A stretch of DNA of 64,000 nucleotides. It comes from JADGHX01 sp037200125 (lineage in GTDB: Bacteria > Pseudomonadota > Gammaproteobacteria > Steroidobacterales > Steroidobacteraceae). Below are positions 48,948 through 56,814 of the stretch, in pieces. Positions within the stretch are counted from its first letter, which is position 1. Every line of letters begins with the position of its first letter. Under the pieces are notes generated by a model, which was not told the origin of the DNA, did not search any database, and saw only the letters and a program-made list of their open reading frames with translations. The DNA lies in NCBI GenBank assembly GCA_037200125.1, contig JBBCGS010000006.1, positions 496,001 through 560,000 on the forward strand. The letters are read 5' to 3'. A program made the translations under genes and the position numbers.

Positions 48948-49029
48948 GACGAATGCACGGAACCCCGGGATCTCTGGGCAAGCGGCACCGGTTACAGCCA
49001 ACAGCAACGGGGTCGGTTATGTCAGTGGT

Positions 49030-49260
49030 CAGACACGCAGACAGCGGTGTCTGGCCCGGAGCAGACGCCCATTGCCGCCAGCGCCTATAGGCGGCCCGAA
49101 TATCCTTGTAGGCAGACAGTGCTTCATCTCGAAGGAGGTCCGCGTGCCGGTAGTCGTACCAGACACCGGACATCCGTCGGTGCAGTTCGCGCGAACTCGC
49201 GCTGCGGCGTGCTGAGAACTCCAGCGCAATCCGGAAGTGCCATGCCCAGACCGGACCTGC
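49030..49260 (-). pseudogene. coding-like remnant of unknown family
   Basis: An open minus-strand stretch reads VWAWHFRIALEFSARR, then MSGVWYDYRHADLLRDEALS and AYKDIRAAYRRWRQ. Aromatic and charged composition is protein-like, but there is no start codon with a ribosome site and the C-terminal continuation loses this character near 49020. It probably is a leftover of a gene lost from the 48948-49349 spacer, which otherwise holds only the palindrome of the next gene. Confidence 0.3.
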
Positions 49261-49301
49261 GGGACCTGCGTCGCTATGCGCTGGCCGTGTACTTGCCCAA
49301 G

Positions 49302-49344
49302 TAACCCCGGAATTGTAAAGTCTTCCTTTAGATTTCCGGGGTTA
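49302..49344 (+). promoter_or_regulatory. nested inverted repeat before the second DUF4143 ATPase
   Basis: Outer arms TAACCCCGGAA (49302-49312) and TTCCGGGGTTA (49334-49344) enclose inner arms TAAAG (49316-49320) and CTTTA (49326-49330). It ends five bases before the GTG at 49350. The sequence differs from the first copy but the position and architecture match. Confidence 0.65.
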
Positions 49345-49349
49345 ATTCC

Positions 49350-50525
49350 GTGATCACCCGCCGGCTGCGCCCGTACATCGAAGACCGCCTCAAACAAACG
49401 CCTGCCGTGGTATTGCTCGGCCCACGCCAGGTCGGCAAGACTACGCTGGCTCGCAATATCGCGTCGCGCAAGGCGAAGACCAGCGCTCTCTACCTGGATC
49501 TTGAGCGCCCTGTTGACCAGCGCCGCCTGCGTGACGCCGACGCCTTCTTGCGAGCCCAGGCCGGGAAACTCGTCGTCATAGACGAGATTCACCGCGCCCC
49601 GTCGTTGTTCGAGGCCCTCCGCGGCATCATCGACGAGCGGCGTGCGGCGGGCGAGCGCTCGGGGCACTTCCTGCTGCTCGGCTCCGCCGCAATTGAGCTG
49701 ATGCGGCAGGCGTCCGAGACGCTGGCCGGCCGCGTTGCGTATGTGAACCTCGGTCCGATCGATGCCCTGGAGCTTCCCTCGCAGGTCGGAGACACTGATC
49801 GGCTGTGGCTGCGCGGCGGCTTCCCGGACAGCGTGCTCGCACCCAGTGACGCAGCGAGCCTCGCCTGGCGACGTGATTTCATCCGCAGCTATCTCGAGCG
49901 CGACGTGCCCATGTTCGCTCCGCGCATGCCCGCCGAAACAATTGGGCGACTGTGGACAATGCTCGCGCATGCGCAGGGCTCGCCATTGAATCAGGCACGG
50001 CTGGCGGCGAGCCTCGGCGTTACGTCTCCTTCCGTTAACGGCTATATCGATCTCCTTGTCGATTTGCTTCTCGTGCGTCGCCTGCGGCCGTGGGCTGGTA
50101 ATGTCGGCAAAAGGCTGGTGCGCACACCGAAGGTCTACATCCGCGACAGCGGTCTCACTCATGCACTCCTGGACATCGAGACGTGGGAGGACGTGCTGGG
50201 CCATCCGGTGGCCGGCACAAGCTGGGAAGGCTTCGTCATCGAGAACCTCATCGCAGCCGCAGGCGAGCGGCGCACGCCGTATTTCTATCGAACCGAGGAC
50301 GGCGCCGAGATCGATTTGCTCTTCGAGCGCGGCGGCAAGCCGGAGATCGCCATCGAAATCAAGCGCTCGTCTGCCCCGACGCTCTCGCGGGGATTTCACA
50401 ACGCACGCGACGCGCTCAAAGTGAAGGAAAGCTATCTCGTTCACGGCGGCAAGGACACGTGGCCGGAGACCGACGGGGTTACCGCGATCGGCTTGGTCGA
50501 TCTGATGCGCAAGCTCACAAAGTAG
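49350..50525 (+). CDS. ATPase with DUF4143 C-terminal domain (second copy)
   Basis: This 391-residue paralogue of the 45409 gene has Walker A LLGPRQVGKTTLARNI, Walker B KLVVIDEIHRAPSLFEAL, and FLLLGSAAIELMRQASETLA. The DUF4143 part has GYIDLLVDLLLVRRLRPW, RTPKVYIRDSGLTHALLDI and the restriction-like GAEIDLLFERGGKPEIAIEI. It differs from the first copy throughout, so it is an old duplicate or a separate acquisition. It starts with GTG directly after a nested inverted repeat and ends just left of an integrase remnant. Confidence 0.88.
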   Translation: MITRRLRPYIEDRLKQTPAVVLLGPRQVGKTTLARNIASRKAKTSALYLDLERPVDQRRLRDADAFLRAQAGKLVVIDEIHRAPSLFEALRGIIDERRAAGERSGHFLLLGSAAIELMRQASETLAGRVAYVNLGPIDALELPSQVGDTDRLWLRGGFPDSVLAPSDAASLAWRRDFIRSYLERDVPMFAPRMPAETIGRLWTMLAHAQGSPLNQARLAASLGVTSPSVNGYIDLLVDLLLVRRLRPWAGNVGKRLVRTPKVYIRDSGLTHALLDIETWEDVLGHPVAGTSWEGFVIENLIAAAGERRTPYFYRTEDGAEIDLLFERGGKPEIAIEIKRSSAPTLSRGFHNARDALKVKESYLVHGGKDTWPETDGVTAIGLVDLMRKLTK

Positions 50526-50734
50526 AAACTCCAAGCGGCTGCGAACACGACGCATGACACCACGCACGCCCGCGCGTGGCGAACCATGAATGTATCGAGT
50601 TACCGCACAAATTGAGCGCGCATACCGCGCCGGCAAAGCTCCCGCGCAACGGCCGCACCGATTGCAACACCGCGCAACCAATTGCACGATGCTCCATACG
50701 TTTCGTCTCAGGGAAATGAGAGCGTCGAACGCTC

Positions 50735-50888
50735 GGCGCCGAGCCGCGAAGACCGCAAGGACCTGCTGGGCCACAAGTCCGGCGACGTGACGACGGACTA
50801 CAGCGTCGCCGAGCTTTCGAACCCGCTCGATGCCGCCATTGAATTGGTCGGTGCTGAGGGGATCGAACCCCCGACATTCGCCTTGTAA
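50735..50888 (+). pseudogene. tyrosine integrase 3'-end remnant, left copy
   Basis: The frame reads REDRKDLLGHKSGDVTTDYS, then VAELSNPLDAAIELV, the C-terminal segment of a phage-type integrase with the LGHKS and catalytic Tyr region. It runs on as GAEGIEPPTFAL, which is a tRNA 3' half read in the sense of the integrase. The rest of the integrase is absent from this side. A 40-base stretch of this remnant is repeated at 63701-63740. Confidence 0.75.
50770..50809. repeat. 40-bp direct repeat, left copy
   Basis: GCCACAAGTCCGGCGACGTG followed by 20 more bases is identical to 63701-63740 and lies in the same orientation. The two copies are about 12.9 kb apart and mark the edges of the accessory island. 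Confidence 0.9.
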
Positions 50889-50892
50889 GGGC
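50850..50892 (-). other. 3' half of a tRNA (Val, TAC-like)
   Basis: On the minus strand CCCTTACAAGGCGA, GGGGGTTCGATCCCC and TCAGCACC form an anticodon arm (loop CTTACAA), a T-arm and the acceptor 3' side of a tRNA. No D-arm or 5' acceptor side is found further along. It is best read as the attachment-site part of a tRNA carried by an integrated element. The flanking region 50893-51345 holds no recognisable gene; it contains only short repeats such as GGAACCGTCCCCGTT near 51150. Confidence 0.65.
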
Positions 50893-51345
50893 TGAAGAGG
50901 CGGGAGGTGGGGGGGCTCGGGCGGCGAGCCGTCGTTTTGTATATGGTTGAATGAATTGGCGTGATCAATCCGGGCGGGCGGCCGTTGCGAGCGCTACTGC
51001 ATGGAGAATCGCGGTTCATCATGGGCGGCGTCCCGCGAAAGTCCCGTGGGCATCTGCGAGTGCCGTTTTGCGGGACGGATTCTTGTCCGCAGAACCTCGG
51101 AACAGGAGCCGCACCGATGCACTGTCCATCCCGAGCATGAGTCACGGGAACCGTCCCCGTTCTTCTCTCGTTCCGGGGGAGTACTTGCAACGGCGTGCAA
51201 CAGGATGCACTTGCCAGTAGAACTGCCACTAGGAATTTCCGGCCCCGTGCCCGCTTCGGTCGGTCCGCCTCATCATCCTCCACAACCCAGCTGTGGGCGC
51301 AGTAGACGCGAATCGATCTGTCTTGTTCGCGGGCTGCGTGGATGT

Positions 51346-52044
51346 TCACTGCGGCTGCCGCTGGCCCAATCGCCATTGTGTCACTCGGTCGAGGCGACCT
51401 TCGATGTAATCCGCAAGCTTTTCTATCTCTTCCATCGCGGCGAACAGTTTCTCGCGGGTTACGTCGATCGTGGGGGCCAGAAAGGATGAGGGCGACTCGC
51501 CGTCTGCTGACCAAATACGTCGCTCGTCGTCATTGGCAAAGAAGGGACTGGGATGCTTTCTGAGCATTTCATCGTCGTGGGTCACATTAAACGAACCGAA
51601 GTCCTCGCCGTGCTGGCCGCGATTTCGGGCCAAAACGACCTGCTCGATAACGCCGAGGTCGACCCCGCAGTCAGACCAATCCGTCTGCAGTATGTGCGCC
51701 AGCGCCTCAAGGTGCCCGGCCAGAAAACCAGACTTGAACGCCTTCCTTGGATCGGGAAACGCGTATCCGATCACGCGGTGCCGGAGCGCATGAAGGTATA
51801 GCTTGAGGCTCTCGGACAGAAGCGACACGCACGAGAGACCCAAGACTTTCATGGCAGCTTGCGCGTCCATCCAGTCGTTGAGAAAGACAGGCTCGCCGTC
51901 CTCGCTGTACGGTGGGTTATCGAACGGCGGCAGTTGGTTGTCTATCGCGCTGCGGAGATCGACGAACGGCATCTGCGAGGCGTCGGAGTAGTAGCGGATG
52001 AATCTGGTGCGGTACTTAAGAAAGTAGACGGCGTCCATGTTCAA
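51346..52044 (-). CDS. hypothetical protein, last gene of a five-gene operon
   Basis: This 232-residue soluble protein has no recognised family. YFLKYRTRFIRYYSDASQMP is aromatic, followed by helical VLGLSCVSLLSESLKLYLHA, GHLEALAHILQTDWSDCGVD and VIEQVVLARNRGQHGEDFGS. The RNRGQH string echoes the RX4-6H motif of HEPN-type RNases, which would be worth testing. The C-terminal helix ends DYIEGRLDRVTQWRLGQRQ. It lies 64 bases downstream of the 52109 gene on the minus strand. Confidence 0.6.
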   Translation of the reverse strand: MNMDAVYFLKYRTRFIRYYSDASQMPFVDLRSAIDNQLPPFDNPPYSEDGEPVFLNDWMDAQAAMKVLGLSCVSLLSESLKLYLHALRHRVIGYAFPDPRKAFKSGFLAGHLEALAHILQTDWSDCGVDLGVIEQVVLARNRGQHGEDFGSFNVTHDDEMLRKHPSPFFANDDERRIWSADGESPSSFLAPTIDVTREKLFAAMEEIEKLADYIEGRLDRVTQWRLGQRQPQ

Positions 52045-52108
52045 GGCCCTGGTGTCGTCGGATCATGATGATGCTCGGTTGCCGAGGCGAGATCTGCGGC
52101 CGTCTGAG

Positions 52109-52813
52109 CTAGGTTTCTTTGGCCCAAAGTCGGCGGGCCTCGTCGAGTTGCTCAGGCGAGAGACTCTTGGTGACTACGTAGCCGTGAAGATAGTGACCGA
52201 GCAGCGCCGTCGCCTCGCGGAAGCAGTCGAGGATTTCAGTCCAGCTCGAATCCGGCAAGTTCCGATCTTCGTCGGTAATGGCGAATCCGACCGTGCGATC
52301 CTCCGTGCCGACCCATTCGACGGAGGCATGGATGTGCTGGCCGGAGAAGTGAACGTAGCCGCTGAGATTCTTATAGACGTCCGGCAGCCAAGGGCACTCC
52401 CGTGATCGAGTCTCGACAAGGTAGGCGTCTCTCAGGTACTTGCCGTCCTTGTCCGTGAGCTTATCGATGCGCTCGCCACGCAGTACGCGCATCGCGAAAT
52501 CATGCGGGTCGGTGACGAGCCACGCTGCGGAGAAGCGCAGGCCGGTATCGATGTGAATGCGAAGGAGCGATCGAGCGCAGACCAGGTTCCATGATTCAAC
52601 GAGCATGCGGAAGGCGCGGGCCGTGCTGAGGTTTCGCTTCACCGCCCCGACTGCCAAAAGGTCTAGCGGATACATCGGAGCACCGGGCACCCCGAAGACC
52701 GCCTTTGCGAGCTTCAGCATCGCCGTCCGGTCGGCGGTAATCCTCTCGAGGAGTTCCAGGACTCTCCCGGAGTGAACCGGCTCCGTGCCGGAATCTTGGT
52801 TGGCTTCGCTCAT
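52109..52813 (-). CDS. hypothetical protein in the five-gene operon
   Basis: This 234-residue protein is of unknown family. Its middle part (SWNLVCARSLLRIHIDTGLR, WLVTDPHDFAMRVLRGERID) resembles the helical pattern of DUF5677-like proteins where a long helix carries RSLL and Glu/His follow. KNLSGYVHFSGQHIHASVEW places a cluster of His in a loop. The start overlaps the upstream DUF5677 gene by four bases, so the two are translationally coupled. HEPN-like RNase activity is possible but not shown. Confidence 0.6.
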   Translation of the reverse strand: MSEANQDSGTEPVHSGRVLELLERITADRTAMLKLAKAVFGVPGAPMYPLDLLAVGAVKRNLSTARAFRMLVESWNLVCARSLLRIHIDTGLRFSAAWLVTDPHDFAMRVLRGERIDKLTDKDGKYLRDAYLVETRSRECPWLPDVYKNLSGYVHFSGQHIHASVEWVGTEDRTVGFAITDEDRNLPDSSWTEILDCFREATALLGHYLHGYVVTKSLSPEQLDEARRLWAKET

Positions 52814-53580
52814 TGGGGGGGCGGTGCCTTCTTGGCGAGGAGGTCCTGACGAAGCTTCGCATGCTCCGCACGAAGTGGCTGTACGGTGGTACAGGCCGTC
52901 TTGAACGCTTCGTGGATCATGACGGTGGAGTTGATCAGGATCGCAGTCACGGCGTCGACGCGCGCGCGGGTTGAGGTGACCGGCGGGTCTTTGAAGAACG
53001 AGAGCTGGATGTTGTCACCCGCGAACTCGATATGCCGATCCATTAGGGCGCTTGCGTTGCCGTGAGAGTCTAGACAGAGCAGCAGGTACGCACTCTGGTA
53101 CTCGGCCTGGAGCCCAGCTTTCTTGAACCTCTCGAACACATTGAGGGCGCCCCTGCCTGCCGCCTTCAAGGTGACCTGTCGACCACGCAGCTGCTCGAGC
53201 TCCTTCGGGATATTCCACTTTTCACCGAGACCTTTGAGCAGGTTGTTGGCGTCGCCGTCCGCTTGGACCAGGAGCCTCTCCATCTGCTTTAGATCCGCCG
53301 CTTCCATGTTCTCGACGTACTTGGCGTCTACGAGCAGATTGATCTGATCGGCCAGGGCTTCGTGCATCGAGCGCAGGAGAATCGGAATCGCGATCGAGTT
53401 CCCGGTCCCCAGGAGCGACAGGCACGCGCCAGCGAGTTCCACGATCGTGCCATGCAGGGAGACCACGAACACCTGCGCGATCTTGTCGGCATCGAACTTG
53501 AGCTGACGGGCCGCGTCCAAGGCCGTGTCGTGGGCGTATCCGAGAAAGTCGACTTGTTGTTGAACGATTGCGTCGGTCAT
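52810..53580 (-). CDS. DUF5677-domain protein
   Basis: This 256-residue protein has a DUF5677-like core: VVSLHGTIVELAGACLSLLG, then IAIPILLRSMHEALADQINL and LDSHGNASALMDRHIEF. DUF5677 proteins are all-alpha and are often encoded near abortive-infection genes; their biochemistry is poorly known. It is the third gene of the operon, with a 9-base gap from the upstream MltR-like gene and a four-base overlap with the downstream gene. Confidence 0.65.
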   Translation of the reverse strand: MTDAIVQQQVDFLGYAHDTALDAARQLKFDADKIAQVFVVSLHGTIVELAGACLSLLGTGNSIAIPILLRSMHEALADQINLLVDAKYVENMEAADLKQMERLLVQADGDANNLLKGLGEKWNIPKELEQLRGRQVTLKAAGRGALNVFERFKKAGLQAEYQSAYLLLCLDSHGNASALMDRHIEFAGDNIQLSFFKDPPVTSTRARVDAVTAILINSTVMIHEAFKTACTTVQPLRAEHAKLRQDLLAKKAPPPQ

Positions 53581-53589
53581 GCGGCGAGA

Positions 53590-54219
53590 TCAGGTAATTC
53601 GAGGCGGTTGGCTGGTACCCTCTGCCCTGATGATCAATCTAGACCTCGCGCTCAATGCGTAGCATTCCGCGAGCAGATCCGGTCCCGCGTATAGGCTCGA
53701 ATCGCCCTGAATGTCGTCGAGATGCTGTGCCACGAAGTTTACCGTCAATTCATATCGCCATCGCGGGCTGGAGACGGCATCCCGCATGGCCCGAATCACC
53801 GCCTCACTGACGTTTTTCCGCATCGGCGAATTCGGATCGTCGTGGCCATCAATGTAGGCCTGGGCGGCCTTTAGATTCCGGCAGAGGTCGGCAATAGATT
53901 GATTGTCGAATCCAAGCGTGTGATCGAAGCTGTGCGCGAACTTGTTGCGGATGCTGCGAACCGTGTCTAGGTCCCGAGCAGCCGCATCACTGATCCAAGC
54001 GAGGGCGTGCGCGGTTCGAATGCGAGCGCTGAAGCTACCGAGGGGGCGCATGGGTCCGAGCAATTCGTCGTGGGAGTGACGCAGTCGTCGCTTGAAGAGC
54101 AGCTGCAACTTCTCTTCCAGGAGCGCCGATCCGAGCACACCGCACGCGCGATCTGTTTCCTTGCGCAGGGTCTCGCTGAAGGCGTCGAGATTCGCGAGTG
54201 ATGGAGTGGGTGTAGTCAT
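53590..54219 (-). CDS. MltR/HEPN-like protein
   Basis: This 209-residue helical protein resembles the MltR family. Diagnostic segments are RACGVLGSALLEEKLQLLFK, FSARIRTAHALAWISDAAAR and LDTVRSIRNKFAHSFDHTLG. RNKFAHS is the RX4H-type element of HEPN RNases and of MltR-type regulators. True MltR represses mannitol use, but no sugar genes are here, and I favour a defence or toxin role with the linked peptidase. The start overlaps the peptidase stop by four bases. Confidence 0.7.
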   Translation of the reverse strand: MTTPTPSLANLDAFSETLRKETDRACGVLGSALLEEKLQLLFKRRLRHSHDELLGPMRPLGSFSARIRTAHALAWISDAAARDLDTVRSIRNKFAHSFDHTLGFDNQSIADLCRNLKAAQAYIDGHDDPNSPMRKNVSEAVIRAMRDAVSSPRWRYELTVNFVAQHLDDIQGDSSLYAGPDLLAECYALSARSRLIIRAEGTSQPPRIT

Positions 54220-55004
54220 GTTGGGGTTCCCGAAAGATCCCCCTCGTCGGCAAACGCAAACGGAACACTCATTCCTTCGAGGCTCTGAACGACTACTGGC
54301 CGCGCGATTGCCTTGCCATACGGCAAAAAATAGCTGGTCTTCTCATGATACTTCTCGCCCTCGCGCAACTCGAAAACCTGCGCCGGAAGGAGGTGCTGCT
54401 CGACATTCGCCACCAGCATGCCAACAACTGCGAAGCTCTTGCGCCCTCGCGTGGGGGCAATCACCGGCGCACCGCTTGCGCCCTGTAATGCGGGATAAGA
54501 AGTCAGAAAGCTCGGCGTCTTTATCTTCTCCGGCCACGTACTTTCATATGAACGGACGATGTTCCCTTTATGCGCATTCGGCTCGAACGAAACATGCGTG
54601 TGCCGTCCAGTCGTCACGATCCGCGTTTGACTGTATTCATATGAAAAGATGTCGTCCGTCAGGGCGGCATCCGACCGAGCGATAGGGAGGGCGAGGACAC
54701 CAGAAAGCTGCTCGTGAGGTATTTTGCAGACTGCCAAATCGAAATCGAGCGATGCACGCACTTGCAGGATCAGAGCGACGGCAATCTGCTTCCCACCGTG
54801 AAGACAGATCGCATACTTCTCGCCGTCAAGTAGCGGATTGCCCTCGAAAACGTGCTTCGCGGTGACTACATGAATTTTCTCCCCTGAGCCTACGAAGAAT
54901 CCAGTACCCAGCAATTGCTTGATGGGCAAGCTGTCCGACCAGCGTACGATCGGAACAATCGCATCTTGAGGTCGAAATTCCTTCAACACAGTTCCGCTAG
55001 TCAT
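54216..55004 (-). CDS. trypsin-like serine peptidase, first gene of the operon
   Basis: This 262-residue cytosolic protein has a chymotrypsin/trypsin-like fold. His is in VVTAKHVFEG, Asp in LDFDLAVCKI, and Ser in ALQGASGAPVIAP, so the catalytic triad is complete. There is no signal peptide, so it should act inside the cell. Stand-alone cytoplasmic trypsin-like peptidases occur in antiviral and toxin-like operons. It begins the minus-strand block that continues as MltR-like, DUF5677 and two unknown genes. Confidence 0.8.
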   Translation of the reverse strand: MTSGTVLKEFRPQDAIVPIVRWSDSLPIKQLLGTGFFVGSGEKIHVVTAKHVFEGNPLLDGEKYAICLHGGKQIAVALILQVRASLDFDLAVCKIPHEQLSGVLALPIARSDAALTDDIFSYEYSQTRIVTTGRHTHVSFEPNAHKGNIVRSYESTWPEKIKTPSFLTSYPALQGASGAPVIAPTRGRKSFAVVGMLVANVEQHLLPAQVFELREGEKYHEKTSYFLPYGKAIARPVVVQSLEGMSVPFAFADEGDLSGTPT

Positions 55005-55079
55005 GCTGTGCTCCAGTAAGTGGCACCGGGCCGAAACGTAGGCGAGCTATCTGGGGGCATAAGGTGCTGAGTGGAGGCT

Positions 55080-55622
55080 CTACGCGTCTGTCTCATCGCC
55101 GCACTCCGGGCGGCCGGGGAACGTCTGGTCGCTCTCGCCGAGTCGCGACAGGCGAGAGTCGATCTCAATTCGGGGCAGCCGGCAGCGCGGATGTTGTGAG
55201 AGTCGTTTCAAGCCCGTCCGAAGAGTCGCGGCCTCGGCTGCTCGCTCGGCGTACATGAGATCGATCAACCAGAGCACGCCATGGCACTCGATCTCTTCCG
55301 CTCCCGCAAGCGCGCGCAGCGCTCCGTCGCCGGTGAGCAAAAGCCAGCGCCGACTCTTCGCCAGCGTCAATGCGAACGTGTCGGGAAGTGCCAACCGAGG
55401 ATGATCGCGCCGGTACGCCTGTGCCCGCTCGACTTCGCCCTCGTCCAGTGATTCGACGCGCAGCCCCAGCGCAAGCAGATCGGCTCCGCCACTGTCCCGC
55501 AGCTCGCGCTCATATATCAGATCCGGCACGACAAATTCGGCATCGAGGGAGAATGCGGCTTGCAGCAGGTCGGCTCTCTCCAGATCGATCAGGATAGATG
55601 TGTCCGAGACCAGGAATCGCAT
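55080..55622 (-). CDS. PIN-domain toxin-like nuclease
   Basis: This 180-residue PIN RNase is of the DUF3368-like kind. The acidic residues are in VSDTSILIDLERADLL (first Asp), LIYERELRDSG (Glu), LALPDTFALTLAKSR (Asp) and LLTGDGALRALAG (Asp), as required for Mg-dependent cleavage. It follows the XRE-ImmA gene by 27 bases in the same direction. PIN proteins paired with XRE/ImmA-type regulators form a known toxin-antitoxin arrangement. The C-terminal 30 residues are an extra tail. Confidence 0.8.
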   Translation of the reverse strand: MRFLVSDTSILIDLERADLLQAAFSLDAEFVVPDLIYERELRDSGGADLLALGLRVESLDEGEVERAQAYRRDHPRLALPDTFALTLAKSRRWLLLTGDGALRALAGAEEIECHGVLWLIDLMYAERAAEAATLRTGLKRLSQHPRCRLPRIEIDSRLSRLGESDQTFPGRPECGDETDA

Positions 55623-55649
55623 GCCGGATGAAGCACTCCCTCGCCGAGG

Positions 55650-56729
55650 TCAGCAGGATACGCCCGCTCTCTCCGGCTCATCCAGCCGTCGATTTAGCTC
55701 GCGTGCCGAGATACCAAGTAGTTCGGCCGCCTTGGCATCCGAGATCGCACCTTCCGCCAGCGCCCGATAGCACAGCCGCTCCAGTCGCCTTGGCGACTCT
55801 TTTTCGGGCGGCAACGCACCGACTTCCTCATACGGTTTCGTCCGCCAGCCCTTCTCCTTGAACGCTCCGAAAAGCTCTTCATAGAGCGGCTGTCCGATGA
55901 TCCCCAGGTCTTTGCAGCGATACGTAATCGCCTGGCAGCTGGCGCCGAAGATCTCCTTCAGCCGCAGAAGCTCCACCAGATTGATGTGCGTACGATGCTT
56001 GCCGACCTCGTTCCACATGGATTCGGCTGGCATCAAAAACGCGCCCGCGAAACGGTGCGCAGCTTTCTCACTGTCAAGCGACGGATCGATGTCGAGCACG
56101 AGATGCCCCAGCTCGTGCGCCAGGTTGAATCGCTTGCGCTCCGACCAGTCATGCCCGTTGATCACGATGACCGGCAGCGATGCACCCTTACTGCGGCGGA
56201 CCCGCGCCGTGAGACCATCCACCTTCTCGGCGTCGATCGACAGTACCTTGATGCCGCGACTCTCCAGAAGCTCCACGAGGTTTTGGATCGGATCGAGCCC
56301 CAGCCCCCAGTGCTCACGAAGAATATGTGCCGCGCGGTCCGCCTCACCGAGGTTTTGCGTCACGGGGTACGGTGCTTCGCGCGGCTCGTCCCATTCGACC
56401 GGGATACCGAGAATCTCTTCGACCGTGAGGTAACGCTCCAGTAGCTGGAGCACGAGTGCTTCAACCTGCGCTTCCTCTTTCGCGCTCATATCCGCCTTCT
56501 TGCGGAACTCGACGCCATCGAGCGCGAGGTCCTGCTCGCCGAGCAGGTACGCCTCACTCACGTCAAGCGCGCGTGCAAGGCTCATGAGCACCTGGGAGCT
56601 GGGCATCATCTCGTCCCGCTCGTACTTGCTCAGCGCCTGCGCCGTGACGCGGTTGTCGAGTTTTGACTCCAAGTCACGAAGGGACAGTCCGGAAGCGGAT
56701 CTGGCGAGTCTAAGTCGTTGACCAATCAT
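55650..56729 (-). CDS. XRE regulator fused to ImmA/IrrE metallopeptidase
   Basis: This 359-residue protein belongs to the COG2856-type group that acts as antitoxin or regulator of a linked toxin. The HTH is residues 1-65 (RLARSASGLSLRDLESKLDN, YERDEMMPSSQVLMSLARAL). The zinc peptidase domain has FNLAHELGHLVLDID with HELGH at 205-209. A C-terminal region has KAAELLGISARELNRRL, a second HTH-like element. It is the first gene of the pair with PIN, and its promoter contains a palindrome built from two -35 boxes. Confidence 0.88.
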   Translation of the reverse strand: MIGQRLRLARSASGLSLRDLESKLDNRVTAQALSKYERDEMMPSSQVLMSLARALDVSEAYLLGEQDLALDGVEFRKKADMSAKEEAQVEALVLQLLERYLTVEEILGIPVEWDEPREAPYPVTQNLGEADRAAHILREHWGLGLDPIQNLVELLESRGIKVLSIDAEKVDGLTARVRRSKGASLPVIVINGHDWSERKRFNLAHELGHLVLDIDPSLDSEKAAHRFAGAFLMPAESMWNEVGKHRTHINLVELLRLKEIFGASCQAITYRCKDLGIIGQPLYEELFGAFKEKGWRTKPYEEVGALPPEKESPRRLERLCYRALAEGAISDAKAAELLGISARELNRRLDEPERAGVSC

Positions 56730-56752
56730 GGCATCTACTCCCGATTTCCTTC

Positions 56753-56791
56753 GGTTGACAAATTCTATTATTTAACTACTATTTGTCAACC
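56753..56791. promoter_or_regulatory. symmetric divergent promoter/operator
   Basis: GGTTGACAAAT (56753-56763) and its exact complement (56781-56791) flank 17 AT-rich bases. Each arm carries a perfect -35 box TTGACA, on opposite strands. On the plus strand TACTAT (56777-56782) is a 16-spaced -10; on the minus strand TAGAAT is spaced 16 from its TTGACA. One dimeric regulator bound here could shut both promoters, suggesting autoregulation by the XRE protein. Confidence 0.75.
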
Positions 56792-56814
56792 TTGATTTAG
56801 GAGGCGTGTGCGCC

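Noticed and set aside
49029..50774. 581-codon minus-strand frame opposite the second DUF4143 gene
   Set aside because: It overlaps a gene with Walker motifs and has no recognisable domain; only a short piece in 49030-49260, in another frame, looks coding-like.
50798..51514. 238-codon minus-strand frame over the left island edge
   Set aside because: Part of it (PYKANVGGSIPSAPT) is a read-through of the tRNA half, a known false-positive pattern, and the rest has no family.
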